Positions 12,731 through 24,830 of a DNA stretch of 64,000 nucleotides are shown piece by piece (position 1 is the first letter of the stretch; each line of letters opens with the position of its first letter). The notes beneath the pieces were generated by a model that searched no databases, was not told the origin of the DNA, and saw nothing but the letters and a program-made list of their open reading frames with translations. This DNA is from Capillidium heterosporum (Eukaryota > Entomophthoromycota > Entomophthoromycetes > Entomophthorales > Capillidiaceae). The position numbers and the translations under genes were made by a program. The stretch covers positions 372,001 through 436,000 of the forward strand of contig WBMQ01000015.1 in assembly GCA_016630905.1 (NCBI GenBank), read 5' to 3'.

Positions 12731-12740
12731 CTTTTATATA
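12731..12740 (-). promoter_or_regulatory. TATA box of the Kunitz gene
   Basis: TATATAAAAG lies 45-54 bp upstream of the start codon. The core is the same as in the carboxypeptidase promoters near 57.4, 59.7 and 62.1 kb. Confidence 0.55.
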
Positions 12741-13734
12741 TTGTAATTATGTAATCGTCATCATCCAAGTATACTTTGGTAAATCATTAAAATCGATAAG
12801 GATTTTCATCCAATCGCCTTATGGATTATCTCAGAAAATCGTTCTTTAACTTGCTAATCAGAAGGTGATCAACGGAATATTTTTATTTTCTCAAAGGTAG
12901 GTTTATATCCAAAGCTACCAAGCTTATGGAAAATATAGGATAATGTAGTGATATCTGGGCAAACTTTTTAGCATCATATAGATGGATAAAAGAAGTGTGG
13001 CTGTATATGCTTTAAATGCTATATGACTCTGTATCATGTCATTAAATGTATTTAATGTTATAAGATCCTAGCTCTTGTCAAAGAAATGTTTTTCAAAAGG
13101 TACTGGCGATTAAAGATGTATACTTTAATAGGATATTATAAATATGCTGCGATGCTAAATAAGATGGTGAAAATGTACTACATGTACATTCCCAATTTAT
13201 GAATCTAATAGTGATATAGTCGCACCAATGCTGCTCTATTTACTATCTAAAATAGATCTTTATGTTAGGCAAAAATATCAATAATAGTAGCTTATTTCGA
13301 TATAAAAAGCTAAAAACATCAACTGCCTATACTTAAAATGTATTGTTTAGAAACTTCCTTGTCTTCAATGTATACTAAAGAAAAGTGCCATTGTGTAATG
13401 ATATATCTAGAAATCCTTCAAGCTATGAAACAAGCACTAACTGTATCCTACAATTCTGTAACTAGCATATAGTATAAGTTTCATGCTACTCGTGATACCG
13501 AGGCATCTTTCCTATTTTTCCAGAGAATGATGGATATGTTGAGTGTTCTATTTTTTGATTCTAATATAAAGTTCAAAAATCACTGTAGTGATTAGATTTT
13601 CTAAATTCATCACCAATCAAATTTATCAGTTTTGAAAGGTTTACAAAGTACAAACCAAAATTGATCAAAATCATTGTCAGCACATAAACTCCTTCATAGC
13701 CTTACTAACTAAAGAAGAATCGTTTGCAGAGCTA
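12741..13734. other. Divergent spacer between the Kunitz gene and CDT1
   Basis: AT-rich sequence with no open frame of note. It must contain both promoters. I see no RNA gene or repeat. Confidence 0.5.
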
Positions 13735-15844
13735 ATGGGGCGTCCAACTACACGTAGCCAAAACAAAAGTCCAGCAAAACCCAGCTTGAAGTCTAATCAA
13801 TCAGCTCCTAAAGATAACAAACCCTCTCCAAATGTAAATACCATCGACCAGTACTTCAAAACTACCAAGAAAAGCCCTTCTGTCGAAAAAACCAACGTAA
13901 ATTTCTTTTTAAATGTTTATATAAAGTTTAGAAAATAGAAACTCCTTCTGCAGGCCAAACGCAAATTAGAAGAGAAGGATGTTCAAGCTGAAAAGGAAGA
14001 TGTTGTGGATAGCCCGGTTAAGTTGACTCGACCACGTTCCTCTGAAGTTATGGAGTCTAGATATGTTAAAGTACAAAAATTGGTATGTCTATTATTTTGA
14101 AATATTTATTAATAGTAGCAGCAACAGGATATTGGCAAACTTAAATCGATGTATGCAAATTACTTTAAAAGTCCAACTGTAACTGCATCTGTTACACCGC
14201 CCCAACAAAGGTAATGATAGAACATGCTATTGGTCTAAATTTATTGTGTTAGTGTCGATAGTGTAGTTGAAGCATCGATTGAAACTGCTATCCCACTTAA
14301 TGACAGGTAATGAATGGCTGAATACTTTTAGTAATATCCTTTCTAGTCTTCCAATAGCCAAAGCAAGTATGTTACATTCTCCATCCAATAGGTTTGTGAA
14401 TTTATAGATGTTGGTTTTAAACTTTAACAATTTTAGCCAATATGTTCCTGTCAAGTTAAATACATCACCCAAACTACCAGCAATCGTTTCTCCCGAGAAG
14501 TCATCCCCAATTTTTTCAAGGTAATTTTTATCGCCTTAAGCTAGCCTCTTATTTGTATTCATATTCAGTGATGAAGCACTACCACCTGTTCCTCAATTAC
14601 TTCCAACAAAACAACCAATTAAAGTACAAGCAGTGCAAGCCAATTTTGAGATTAGCGCCGAGGATTTGAAGCTTCGACATCTACCTGACAAGTACCGACT
14701 CGTTTACTATCACTTGAACAACTTACTACGCCAGACCCTGATGGAGAATGCGAAAATAAATACTTTCACTTGGACTCAAATTCAACACTATTCTCAAATG
14801 GCGAGTAAGCGTGATTTTAAATTCGAACACCTCAAACAGATACTTTTTGTTCTTCCCAGGTTAGTTGAAATGAAACCTAGAATGAATGGGCGAGACATCG
14901 ACTACACCATTAAACTGGACAAGCAGTATGTGCATGAAATCGCAACGGCAGGAAAAGGTTCCGATCGAGTTGAGACGGTATCCTATCTTGATACTCTCCT
15001 TGGAGTAACAATACGACACTCCACCATAGGAGATATACTCAACAACTTTAAAGCTGAGTTGGATCGCCATTGTATCGATGCTTACAACAAATTCCTTACG
15101 TGTTTGCGACTCCCAACTGTTAAGAAGCTACCTAGGTCTTACCACAAGCGTTTCGACATCGAGTCTATGACCCCTGAATTGGAGCAGGCGGTGTTGGACG
15201 CTGAGATCAAAGCTAAAAATTGGAAAGAAGTTTCAGTACTTGACAAGCTACAGCAGGAAACCACCAAATCAGGTGCCGTCCTAAACGTCAAACCATTCGA
15301 CGACCCAACCGCTCGGGCAAAGGCAGCTCTCGCCAGAGCCCACGCTAAGATAGTTGAATCCAACCAAGCTATCGACACCAGTCCTAAACTTCCTAACCAA
15401 TCGTTAGCTCAGCGCAGGCTGGAGGTAGAGCGTCGACATAAAGGACTTCTAGAGAAGGTAGCTCAGAACAAGGCTATCCAAGAGGCGTCCGCCAAGCTAG
15501 AGTTGGACCAACCCATCGACCGCAACCTGTTACACCAGCTTAATTTACTCCCCAAGTTCATCATGAGTCTGGCCACCCATTTCTTCACGGTAGCCGACCC
15601 CAGCCGAGGCGTCAACTTGGACCACATCCTCAACGGTCTACAGCTTAGCGCCTACGACCTAACAGGACACACTGAGAAGGTACGCATGGTTGAACTAGCA
15701 ACCCAGGTTATGCCCCACGCCATTGAGTTGGTTGAAAGCAACTTCTTTGGTAAACTAATCCGCGTCAAGCTCCAATACCTCAAAAGTAGTGCCATCACCG
15801 ATGCCATCGCCAAATTTAAAGCTGACAAGGTGTTGCAGCAGTAA
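13735..15844 (+). CDS. CDT1: DNA replication licensing factor Cdt1
   Basis: Seven exons (13735-13896, 13954-14082, 14119-14210, 14253-14306, 14347-14391, 14437-14520, 14569-15844) give 613 residues. All six introns (36-57 nt) sit in the disordered first third. Near residue 36 is TIDQYF followed by KTTK, a PIP-box-like motif for binding PCNA with a basic residue at +4, as in Cdt1 degrons. A second aromatic YANYF motif follows in exon 3. The folded part begins near residue 225 with LPDKYRLVYYHLNNLL, the Cdt1 central winged helix, and a second winged helix fills ~480-613. Cdt1 loads the MCM2-7 helicase onto origins with ORC and Cdc6. The family call rests on the central domain and overall architecture. 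Confidence 0.87.
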
Positions 15845-16287
15845 AATTTCCATCCTGTCCTTGGAAGTTGATTTTAATTGTTGATCAAAGATCTTGCTTT
15901 AAACTAGCATCAAGAATTGAGTTTTCTTTGATTATTGGATTGTGATGATATATTTTATCTAACGGTGATCTTAATAAAACGATTGTGATGTAAAGGATAA
16001 GGATGATATTTTTAAAGTGGTTTAGGCTAGGATGTTTTAAGGCATAGTTATTATAGCATGGTTAAAGATATAATTCGTATTAAGATATACATTCAATAAA
16101 ATTTATGAAATCAATTTGTAAATCTAAGTGTTAATTAATTGGATATTAGTATAAAGAAATAGCTTTATAAAGCTATGTCCTAAAAGTTAGCGTCGGCAAC
16201 CTTATTATCTTGCAAGCCCAATTTTCTTAAACTTACTGATATCTGAACAACACGAGAAAATAACCACTACGATTTTTACCCTAAATC
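15845..16287. other. Short convergent 3' spacer
   Basis: An AATAAA poly(A) signal at about 15973 follows CDT1. No Sec15-like coding sequence is visible in any frame here, which matters because the neighbouring SEC15 model ends early. Confidence 0.6.
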
Positions 16288-17819
16288 TCAGAAGGAAGCT
16301 AAAGCGTCCAAGAACTGCTGTAACTGCCGCACGTCATATTTATCGTCCTAGGGAATTTAGATTAAGTTAAAAAGCTAAAATGTACCTCTAGTAGTCGGAT
16401 ACAAGCTTGAAGTTTGGTCTTGACATGAGGTAAGGTATTGGCTCGATTAGCTTCAGTTAAATTGCGACTGATATCGTCACAGGCCTTACCAACTAAAAGC
16501 TCAAAAAGTTGGTCCACCTACAATTAAATTAAATTTTTATAAATTGCAAAATATGTACGTCAGCTTGGTATCGGAACTTGGAGACGGTAGCCAGGAGTTG
16601 CCGCTCAACCTTGAAAAATCCTACTAGATCCTGTAGGAAATGGTCAAAGGAGGCAAGCTTCTCAGCGGTTAGGCTGACTGAAGACTCCAATAAATGGTTG
16701 GCCATGTTGAGCCGGTCCTCCCTAAACGATCGTTGGAAGGCTTGGCTGACTCCCAGTTCAGTATGGATGTGCAAGCACTGATAAAACGGTTGGAAGTCGA
16801 TGACAGCATCGGTGCAGTACATGTCGGGTTTACTTTCGTTGACGTCTTGACAAAGTTAGTTTATGATTTGAGATTTAGATTACCTAAGGATTCCAACTCG
16901 TCGAGCACTTGGTTGAGTAAAGGTTGGTCGGTAACCTTACGGGTTGCCCATTTGTTTTGCCGCCTAACGGTGCTGTCTAGAAGTAGCTTTCCCAACTTAC
17001 GTGAGTTGATACTCAACCTTGAAAATACGCATATCAGCAATGTAACTTTTGAATATAATTACTGGCTTAACCACTCACGCTTCTCAAGGATGACAGCTTG
17101 CTTTACGATATCCCGCATGTTGGGAATACATTCGGCTACAGTTTATTTAGTATAAGGATGATTTTGTGCAAAGATAATTTACCCATGTATTTTGCAAATT
17201 CATAAAGCTTAACGGAAGGCAAATGTTCCTTATCCAATTGCTCCAAAGTCTATCGAAATGTCAATTTAAAATCAAAATATAGTTACTTTTAGAGCCGAAT
17301 AGTAGCTCTTATTGTTCAACAGCAGGTTGACTTTGTTGGCCAGCTGTAACAGCTTCAAGCAGGACGTCAACAAGTAGTGGGCTTCATCTAGCCTTTGCTT
17401 AACCCTACGATTACTATGAAGTTCCGTTTTCTAAATCTTTATTAGTGTAATGTCAACCAATTTACTATAGCCAGCAACTCACATCCGCTGTCCTGGATCG
17501 TCTCATTCAAATCGGTAACTTTAGCTTTGAGAAGGTTGCCGTTGACTTTGACTTTGTTTAGACGGTCGAAAGACTGGATAAATTCCTTTTACAATTTAAG
17601 TAAAATAAGAAAGAAAGAAATTACTTGGTAGTGTTGGTAACATAACTTTTCAATTTCTAACTCGGTCTTCGATAGCACTTGGTTGAGGTTGTCGATAAGT
17701 ATTGCTTGATTTCCGTTCCTTAAACTGGTTTGTAGGATGGGGATGAGAGGCTCAGTGCTCACTTCCTCCTTTTCGCTGTTGTCGTTGATAAGCTGCTGAA
17801 GTTTCGTTTCTAACTCCAT
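16288..17819 (-). CDS. SEC15: Exocyst subunit Sec15, N-terminal half only
   Basis: Nine exons (17625-17819, 17466-17585, 17287-17430, 17183-17249, 17063-17135, 16884-17017, 16559-16845, 16386-16517, 16288-16347) with 35-47-nt introns give 403 residues. Family landmarks appear in order: a coiled N terminus, LNETIQDSG, NKSYYSALK, the KREWL segment, then DFQPFYQCLHIH and LQDLVGFFKVERQLL. Sec15 tethers secretory vesicles at the plasma membrane and contacts Rab GTPase Sec4 through its C-terminal domain. Known orthologues are about 750-900 residues, so roughly the C-terminal half, including the Rab-binding domain, is missing. The last exon ends in a normal stop with no homology beyond it. It could be a split gene, a truncated paralogue or a pseudogene. 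Splice phases are consistent throughout, so the retained part looks intact. Confidence 0.82.
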
Positions 17820-18241
17820 CTGTTAGATTGGTAGAGGCTGTTGCAGTTATATAATAAAATGAGTGTAGCTGACTATTAAGTTGGTGCTATCCAGGAATAG
17901 GCTATCAAAGTTTCAAGGTTGTATCGAATGTTGTACAAATAAAACCAATGCTGGTATAGTTTCCTGTGTTCAAGCAGTATAAAATTGAAACGTCAACCAG
18001 ACAACCTATAATGAAAGCTTAGGTAACCTTTATAACCACACTTTTTATGTTTGTAAATATAGAAAGCATTTTATAATAAATGCCATTAAAAATTCTTGGG
18101 ATATTTAAGAACAGTGGGATCAATTCAAACTGGTGGTAAAATTTTATTGAAGTTTTAAATGTGAATTCAACCAAGTTTGAAACTGAAGCTTTTCAAGTTG
18201 CAAGAATGTCCGATCACGGTAAGAATTTATAATTTAGATCA
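17820..18241. other. Shared promoter region of SEC15 and IWS1
   Basis: About 0.4 kb separates the two divergent starts. An ATG at 18206 with a GTAAGA donor just after it could be a tiny first exon of IWS1. No other feature is seen. Confidence 0.5.
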
Positions 18242-19539
18242 ATGAGCTTACATGCCAAAGACTACAATCAAGATCCAGAGGTACTTTATGATGACGATCT
18301 GGATGACTTACCTCAGCAAGCTGAGGATAACGAAGATAATTACGACCCAGAAGAGATTATTCCCAAAAATGTACCACAATCCCAACCTCAACATGAAGAA
18401 ACAGCACCTGAAGAATCTAATCAGACCCTTGAAGAGTATTTATTTTGGAAGCTTAAGCTAACTTTTTTAAAAGAACACTTTTTTATGATGAACCTTCACC
18501 CAAAGAACAAAAAGATGCTGACTATGAAGTTGAGGAATCGGAACATGCAAACGACCAACAAGAAAACTATGAAGCTTCAAACAAGTACACTTTATATTTC
18601 CATATTAATACTAATACCATTAAGTGCTGATTACAACGACATTAATGAGAGTGGCATCCCTCAAGAAGAATTCAGCGATATCGACGATGGTAAAGTGAAG
18701 AGTCCAGTTAAGAAGGGCAAAGGTAAAAAGGGAGGAGGCAACAAGAAAAGTGACTCGGTTGACGAGGATTCGACTGATTCTAAGAAGAAGCAAAAGGCCC
18801 CTTCTAAGGATAAAGAGAATCTGGATAAGCTCTATGCGGAGTTTCCTTTCATGAAGACACAGTCGTTTACTAAACGTATGCAGGTAGCTTTTGGTAAAAC
18901 TTCAACGTGCTTACCTTTATCGATTTAGGATCTCGAAGCGGCTGCCGATGACCGAGTCGTCCTTCTCCAAAACGCTATGGCTGCTGCTTACCAGAAGGAC
19001 TTGGATTGTATCAAGAATGACGAGCCGGCTTTCAACAAACTTAAGCTACTCCCCGGAATGCTTAGCTTCATGCGCAAGTAAACTACCTATTTTATACTTG
19101 AATACTAAACTACTTTAATAGGAGCTACAATCACAAAGCCATGTTCGAAGCTGGTATCCTGCAAGATCTCCGTACGTTCCTCGAACCTTCACCCGATGGC
19201 GTACTACCCGATACCAAAATTCAGTATGAACTTCTAATGCTACTCAGTGAGCTGCCCATCACTACCAACATGCTACGTAACACCTTCATCGGTCGTGTTG
19301 TTGAATTCTACTCGCGCACTCCTAGGGCTGTCAAAAGAGTAAAGTACGCCGCCGATTTGCTCAAGGACCAGTGGACCAAGATGGCTACTCGCCGACGCAA
19401 TGGTAAGAAGATTACCAACGTCGACCAGGATAAAGTTAAAAGAGCTCTTGAAGAAAACAAGAAGAAGGAGCACGGTGAGAAATACCAATCTTTGCTACAC
19501 ACCATGAAGAAATTGAAGAAGGAGAACAAACAGCGGTAG
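18242..19539 (+). CDS. IWS1: Transcription elongation factor Iws1/Spn1
   Basis: Exons 18242-18435, 18474-18584, 18625-18883, 18929-19077 and 19122-19539 give 376 residues. The first half is acidic and disordered (DDDLDD, YDEPSP, SDIDDG), then a Lys-rich stretch. The conserved TFIIS N-terminal (LW) domain begins near residue 188 and carries NKLKLLPGMLSFM, FLEPSPDGVLP, the matching VKRVKYAADLL helix and WTKM. The family binds Spt6 and RNA polymerase II and acts in chromatin reassembly and mRNA export. The start is uncertain: the ATG at 18242 reads straight in, while an ATG at 18206 spliced over 54 nt to base 18273 would also fit. Confidence 0.85.
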
Positions 19540-22500
19540 GTTTACATTAGTTGTGGGGAATTTCGGCATATATAGAGGTTCCTCTATTTATTTTCTCAAG
19601 CAAAGGATCTATTTTTTCAAACTATATAGTAGCTATGAAGTTTGATGTACCAAAGGTAGAGCTAGTTGAATGTAATCTATTAAACTCAAGTTTCCACCAA
19701 ACCTCATGTCTTTGCAAATATTTATGGTGTATGAAGCTTAGGTAATATTTTTTATTTAATATGCTTGGTTCCTAGTTCTAGTTTACATATGCAGTTTTAG
19801 GCTTGGATATGAATTTATATATATATGTGGACTAGGTGTAGAGATGATGGTTTATCAGCTTTAATTACTTTAGACAATCATATTTGCTTTAATGACACTC
19901 TCTTTTAAATGATTGTACTGAATGACTAATACTTTATTATTTTATATTTCAAGATCTAAAATGTTGTCTAAGAAACAGTAGTAGATCGCAAACAATAAAG
20001 ATTGGTTGCTTTTTATGTACTACTACTTGACCATACCAATATATTTTACTTGAAATCTTGTTTTCTTTGTCATTACTTAAATTTAAAAGTCTAGAGGCGA
20101 TTGTGGATTTTCTACATTGGTGTCTCTACATATTCTCTTGCATGTATTTTACAGCTACTTTCCCCATTCATTTTCAATATTTTGAAAAGCTAGATCTAGA
20201 TGGACATTCCATTCCATTCAAGTGGCATCAACAAGCTTGGTCGGATCTATAGTAGTCTCCTATTTGTAAAGTGCTCACCAATTACTTACTAACTTAAACC
20301 AATTCATAGAACTTTGGTATCTATTAGTACGGCTTAAGTTTTAAACTCTATCCAACCTTTTTAAGAGTCAAAGTGGAGTATTCCATTTTAGGTGACTATC
20401 CAGTATTCTATGGGTTTTAACATCGATCCCTATATAGTAGTTTTCTAAAGCCGACCTTACTATAATACTTTCAATAATATATTCCCACCCAAGCTTCTTG
20501 ACAACAAAGCCTTAAAATAGATTACTCCCATATGGGTTAATGATAGTTTCAATCAGAAGTCATACCTGTAGTTTTTGGAGGTATTATAGCTTTAGGCTTG
20601 GTCACTTGTAGTCCTTATAAGCAAATGCCCATATAGGATTTGGTAAAGCCCTTAACGCATTTTAAATTTTGAATATATAGATGGAAATGTACTTTAGCCG
20701 AACAGATAGTATCTACTTTTGAACAGCATCAGGGGATTGAAAACTTAAGTAACCACACTAAATTTGAAACGGTACTTTTAAATATGTGAACAAAGGCATC
20801 GCCATTTACTTTATTTTGATATATACTAACCTGCAGTTTAACTAATTCTCAAAAAAGCGACTTGATAAACTCAACATTATATTTCTTTTACTATTATATG
20901 TTGCTTAATAACACTCATTTCAATACCTTTCTAGTAAATGCGTGGTACGATTATAAAAAAATAGAATAATTAAAAAATCCGTGGTTTAGTATACCTTTAA
21001 TAATATATATGGACTGCTCATTGGCTGGGAAGCCTTGCCATAGTCCATACGGCGCATTGCCTATTTTGTTTTTTCCAAGAATACTAGTATCGGCTACATT
21101 TGAATGTTTATCAGACATGGAAGCTCCAACAGATTGAGTATAACTACTTGCCTATTGGATCCTTACCAGCGATATCGGACATCGGCATCGGATATTAGAA
21201 AATTAAAATGGTGTCAAGGTAGAGATCTAATACGCTAGGTTTCAAGTTGAAAAGGCAATGTTTTAAAGCCGATTTTAAAAGCTTACTATTATAGGATATG
21301 GATAAAGTAAAAGGCCTTGCTGAAGTTTAGTTTTAGCTACAAGTATAGCGGATGATGAACTTTTGCTCAAAAGGTTGGAAACTAGTCAGACTTACACATC
21401 GGACCACCCGTGGAAGAAAAATCCTAAACAGTCTAGATTCAAATAGTGCCGGGAATAGGTATATTCGATTCTACATTTCTGGTTAAAGCCAAGTATATGG
21501 ACTAGTTCATTGGAAATCCATAAAAGTTTAGCTTAATCAAAGAATGTGAGTTAGAATGTTAAGGCTTTGCAAAGTGAGGCAATTGTAAAGATTTACATAG
21601 CTGTCCAATTCAATCGTATCCTTATTAGCTTCAATAAGAATCGACATGCTGATTGATTCTTTTGATATTAATAAATGAAAAAATATTAAATACAGGCTAT
21701 GGTTATCTTTCAAAGCAAAATTAGATGTGGTTGGCGACGATTAGTACAAAGTAACTGGTATTAATATATATATTGTAGTATTAAATAATCAACACTAATA
21801 TAACTACAAAGTTAGTGCATCAATGGTAATAGCTTTTTGAAAGTATAGCTGCCTTTCTAAATATATTTTTACCTATTTGAAAATATCTAATAATAGACTT
21901 CCAAAAAGTTTTAATCATTTACTCGGATATAAGGTGAGGGGCTAAAGTATATAAATTGTAAATTCATTATTAGTTGGAAAAAATCTGGTAAGTTCTCTAA
22001 GCGTAGTTGCTCAACCACTATATAAAAGGTAATATTGTTCGGTTCCTATATGTTTTTTAATTTTGTAAAGGCGGGTCTTTCTAACTTGGGAACTATGGAT
22101 TTGGACAAGGTTGCTAAATTACTTAAAAACATCTTGTATATTATCCGTTTCATTTAAGTGTATTTAGCGAAAGAGTTTGGACAGTGAGAATTTTGTTATA
22201 TTTTCGGAAGATTTCGCTTTAGAGCTATGGATAGCAAAAAATGAGCTGCTATTAGGCTTGGGATTATTGAATCAAGTACGCTATGGCTTTATCTTTAAAT
22301 TTGTTGCGGATCTCTTGGTAAAGAATTAAGGGATCTGATAACTACGACAGATAGAGCCCGAAAATAGGCACCAAACATGTATATCAAGGGTATTTACAAA
22401 GTTCGTTTGAATTATATAGGCTCCAGTTGACACTATAGTACTGATTTTAAAAATTGCTATATATATCCATATATGACTATAATAGAATTGATTTGTAAAG

Positions 22501-24011
22501 TAAAAATATATTTCACTAGGTTTTAACTCTATAGTAGGGATTGTACTGAATATATATTTAATAGTAACCCAGGATATTTGCTACTTACTATAAAATATTC
22601 TTAACAAAGTACTTTTAAATATAGCCTATGCTTAAATCGCATTCAAATACTAGAGAATCTTTTGGATTGAATTGGGTTTTTCTTAGTATAGCTATTCCAG
22701 CAGACTTCGTTTGTTGTATAAGTGTAAAATCCAACGAATTTAATTAGTGAAAAATTAGCAATACATCTGCTAATCAATAAATGATCTGTTTACCAATGCA
22801 ATGGGCTAACTAACTATTTGAAACTAAATGTAGCTTTCCTTTACACGATTAGCAACTTAGTATTGTACGGTGGTAGTATGTTTATACCATCTAAGACTAA
22901 TGGCTTACAATCATTTTCTTTTTAGTTGACTTAGCTAAGAGATTGTGCTTGCCGTAATACTAGTGACCTGAGTGCTTATCTCGTGATATAAATTTAATAT
23001 ATTGATTCCAGAAAACCGGCAGTTGATATATTTACTACTTAAGGAAATGCGATCCAAAATAACTAAATCTTTATATGTTTACCTTGCATCGCTATGGATA
23101 AATATGTGATCTAAAAGTATTTTAGGCGGAATGTCAATTTCCAAAAGTTGCTAGTATAGTGGTACTGTACGTAATTTCTAAACTTTTGACATATATATTG
23201 TACTAATATTGCGCAGGCTTGGCTAAATTTAATATCACATAGATATTATAGCAACATAGTGATTGTGATTATTAATATCATTTATTTTCAAGCGCAGTAT
23301 ACATACTCTTACTCCAACGCAAGGTATGAACTATCTTCAATAGTTTTAATTATCAGCAAGACACCGCTATTCGAAGTATACTATTAAATCCGTTCTGTAG
23401 TGAATAGTATAGCTGTTTACCGTAGGAATTATGTCCTTAAAGTCCATTATACTCGCCCACCATTAAAGAAATTCAATCAGAAATTTGGCTCCTGTTTACC
23501 ATGAGCAATTATATAAGAGTTCCAGACCCGGAAACGAACACACTTGCTTAAAGCGGAATGGATGGCTTCGTGTATGGAAGCAACAAAATTTCGGAAGGTG
23601 AGAATAAGCACTTTCCAAATTGGTAAATGTTATATTTCCAAGACAATCAATATATCACCAGAAATCAATACTTGGCTAGCTTTTAATTGGATGAATGGAA
23701 TTAGTTTCATAAGTTAAGAGCCGGGAAGTGAAGTGAATAAGTTGTTTACAAAGAACTTAATCTCAATTAAGAATGATTTATTCTACTTTAGTTTTCTAAA
23801 TAAATAAATGCAAGAACCAACCCTTCTATAAATACATAACAGACTTAGTTGGACAAAAATAGTATGGCCCGTTCCAATTACCAGTGAATAAACAGCCGAG
23901 ATCCTAGGTACTTAATATGGCCTATGAATCATAGTAAAATCAGAACTATAAATACGTCTATGCAGGGTCTATCTCACACAAATCATTTTAAACTAAAATA
24001 AGACAACTCCA
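19540..24011. other. 4.5-kb gene-empty region
   Basis: This is the longest empty stretch. Frames are short and AT-rich, and no splice-joined coding model could be built. One clear hairpin lies at 21007-21048. I see no transposon domain, rRNA, tRNA or tandem repeat. The last ~0.5 kb is likely the promoter of the Zn2Cys6 gene. Confidence 0.5.
21007..21048. repeat. Nested inverted repeat (hairpin)
   Basis: TATGGACT at 21007-21014 is complementary to AGTCCATA at 21041-21048, an 8-bp stem. Within the loop GGCT and AGCC form a second short stem. The element is isolated in non-coding sequence and has no tRNA-like arms. Confidence 0.5.
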
Positions 24012-24830
24012 ATGGTACTACTTGCAGCACCTTTACCAACCGATCAAGGATCGTTACTTTACAAAAGGTCATGCGATGGGTGTAGAAATATGAAGGTACG
24101 ATGTGACAAGTTACAACCGGGCTGCACCCGATGCATAAAGAAGGAACTGTGCTGTACACGAAACAATCCACTGCATAAGAGGGGTCCCAAACCCAAGTTA
24201 GGCAAGAAAGTGGGTTACCGGAAATCGGATCTAGGTGGCTTAAAATTTCGGAATCAAATCGTATTCAAAACGAAGAACAACTTCCTGCCCAACCACTTTG
24301 AAAATCTTAGATTGCCACAAGCTCAACTCACAATCGATTCCAAGGAATCCGAAATCGAAACTGAAGGTATCTCCGAACAAATTACTCCCGACCTACCTTC
24401 CAACTCCTCGTCACCACAGTGCCACGTAGAAAAGGTGACCAGCTATTACACCAACCCTGAATCTCACACAGAGGATAATTCAACCAAAAGTATAGATTGG
24501 CCCTCACTACTGAGTTATTTCAGCGAAAACAAGCTATTCCTCAGCATCCCCTTCATCCCTGAGAAGATCCTCGTCCAAAGTCTACTGATTTCATCCATCC
24601 AAGAAATGCCACTACTACTCTATCTCGGCACTTCGATGCTTCAAGTCAAGGCCTTACATATGGCTATAGGGGCCAACCAACTCAACCTACTTTGGCAAAA
24701 GTTCGTTCTCAACTTTGATATCAGCTGTTATGACTCCCAGATGCAAGCCGAACTTCAAAGGACGAACCAGGCCAGCTGCTTCCTGAAAGGAGCTATTTTC
24801 CTACTGGAATCCTTCTTACGATCCTATTGA
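24012..24830 (+). CDS. Zn2Cys6 binuclear-cluster transcription factor, short form
   Basis: Single exon, 272 residues. Near residue 20 is the fungal C6 cluster CDGCRNMKVRC, then CTRCIKKELCC, followed by a basic linker with HKRGPKPK. The spacing is the canonical C-x2-C-x6-C-x6-C-x2-C-x6-C. The cluster is diagnostic for fungi and binds CGG half-sites. A Ser/Thr-rich linker follows, then about 110 residues of hydrophobic helices (SIPFIPEKILVQSL) resembling the start of the usual regulatory domain. Most family members are 500-900 residues, so this one is short. Downstream sequence to about 25,050 has patches that look coding in other frames, so the stop may reflect truncation or a missed intron. 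Target genes cannot be told from the sequence. Confidence 0.85.
   Translation: MVLLAAPLPTDQGSLLYKRSCDGCRNMKVRCDKLQPGCTRCIKKELCCTRNNPLHKRGPKPKLGKKVGYRKSDLGGLKFRNQIVFKTKNNFLPNHFENLRLPQAQLTIDSKESEIETEGISEQITPDLPSNSSSPQCHVEKVTSYYTNPESHTEDNSTKSIDWPSLLSYFSENKLFLSIPFIPEKILVQSLLISSIQEMPLLLYLGTSMLQVKALHMAIGANQLNLLWQKFVLNFDISCYDSQMQAELQRTNQASCFLKGAIFLLESFLRSY

Noticed and set aside
18219-18237. A 19-nt intron after a tiny first IWS1 exon
   Set aside because: Too short for a spliceosome; a 54-nt alternative or a start at 18242 is more reasonable.
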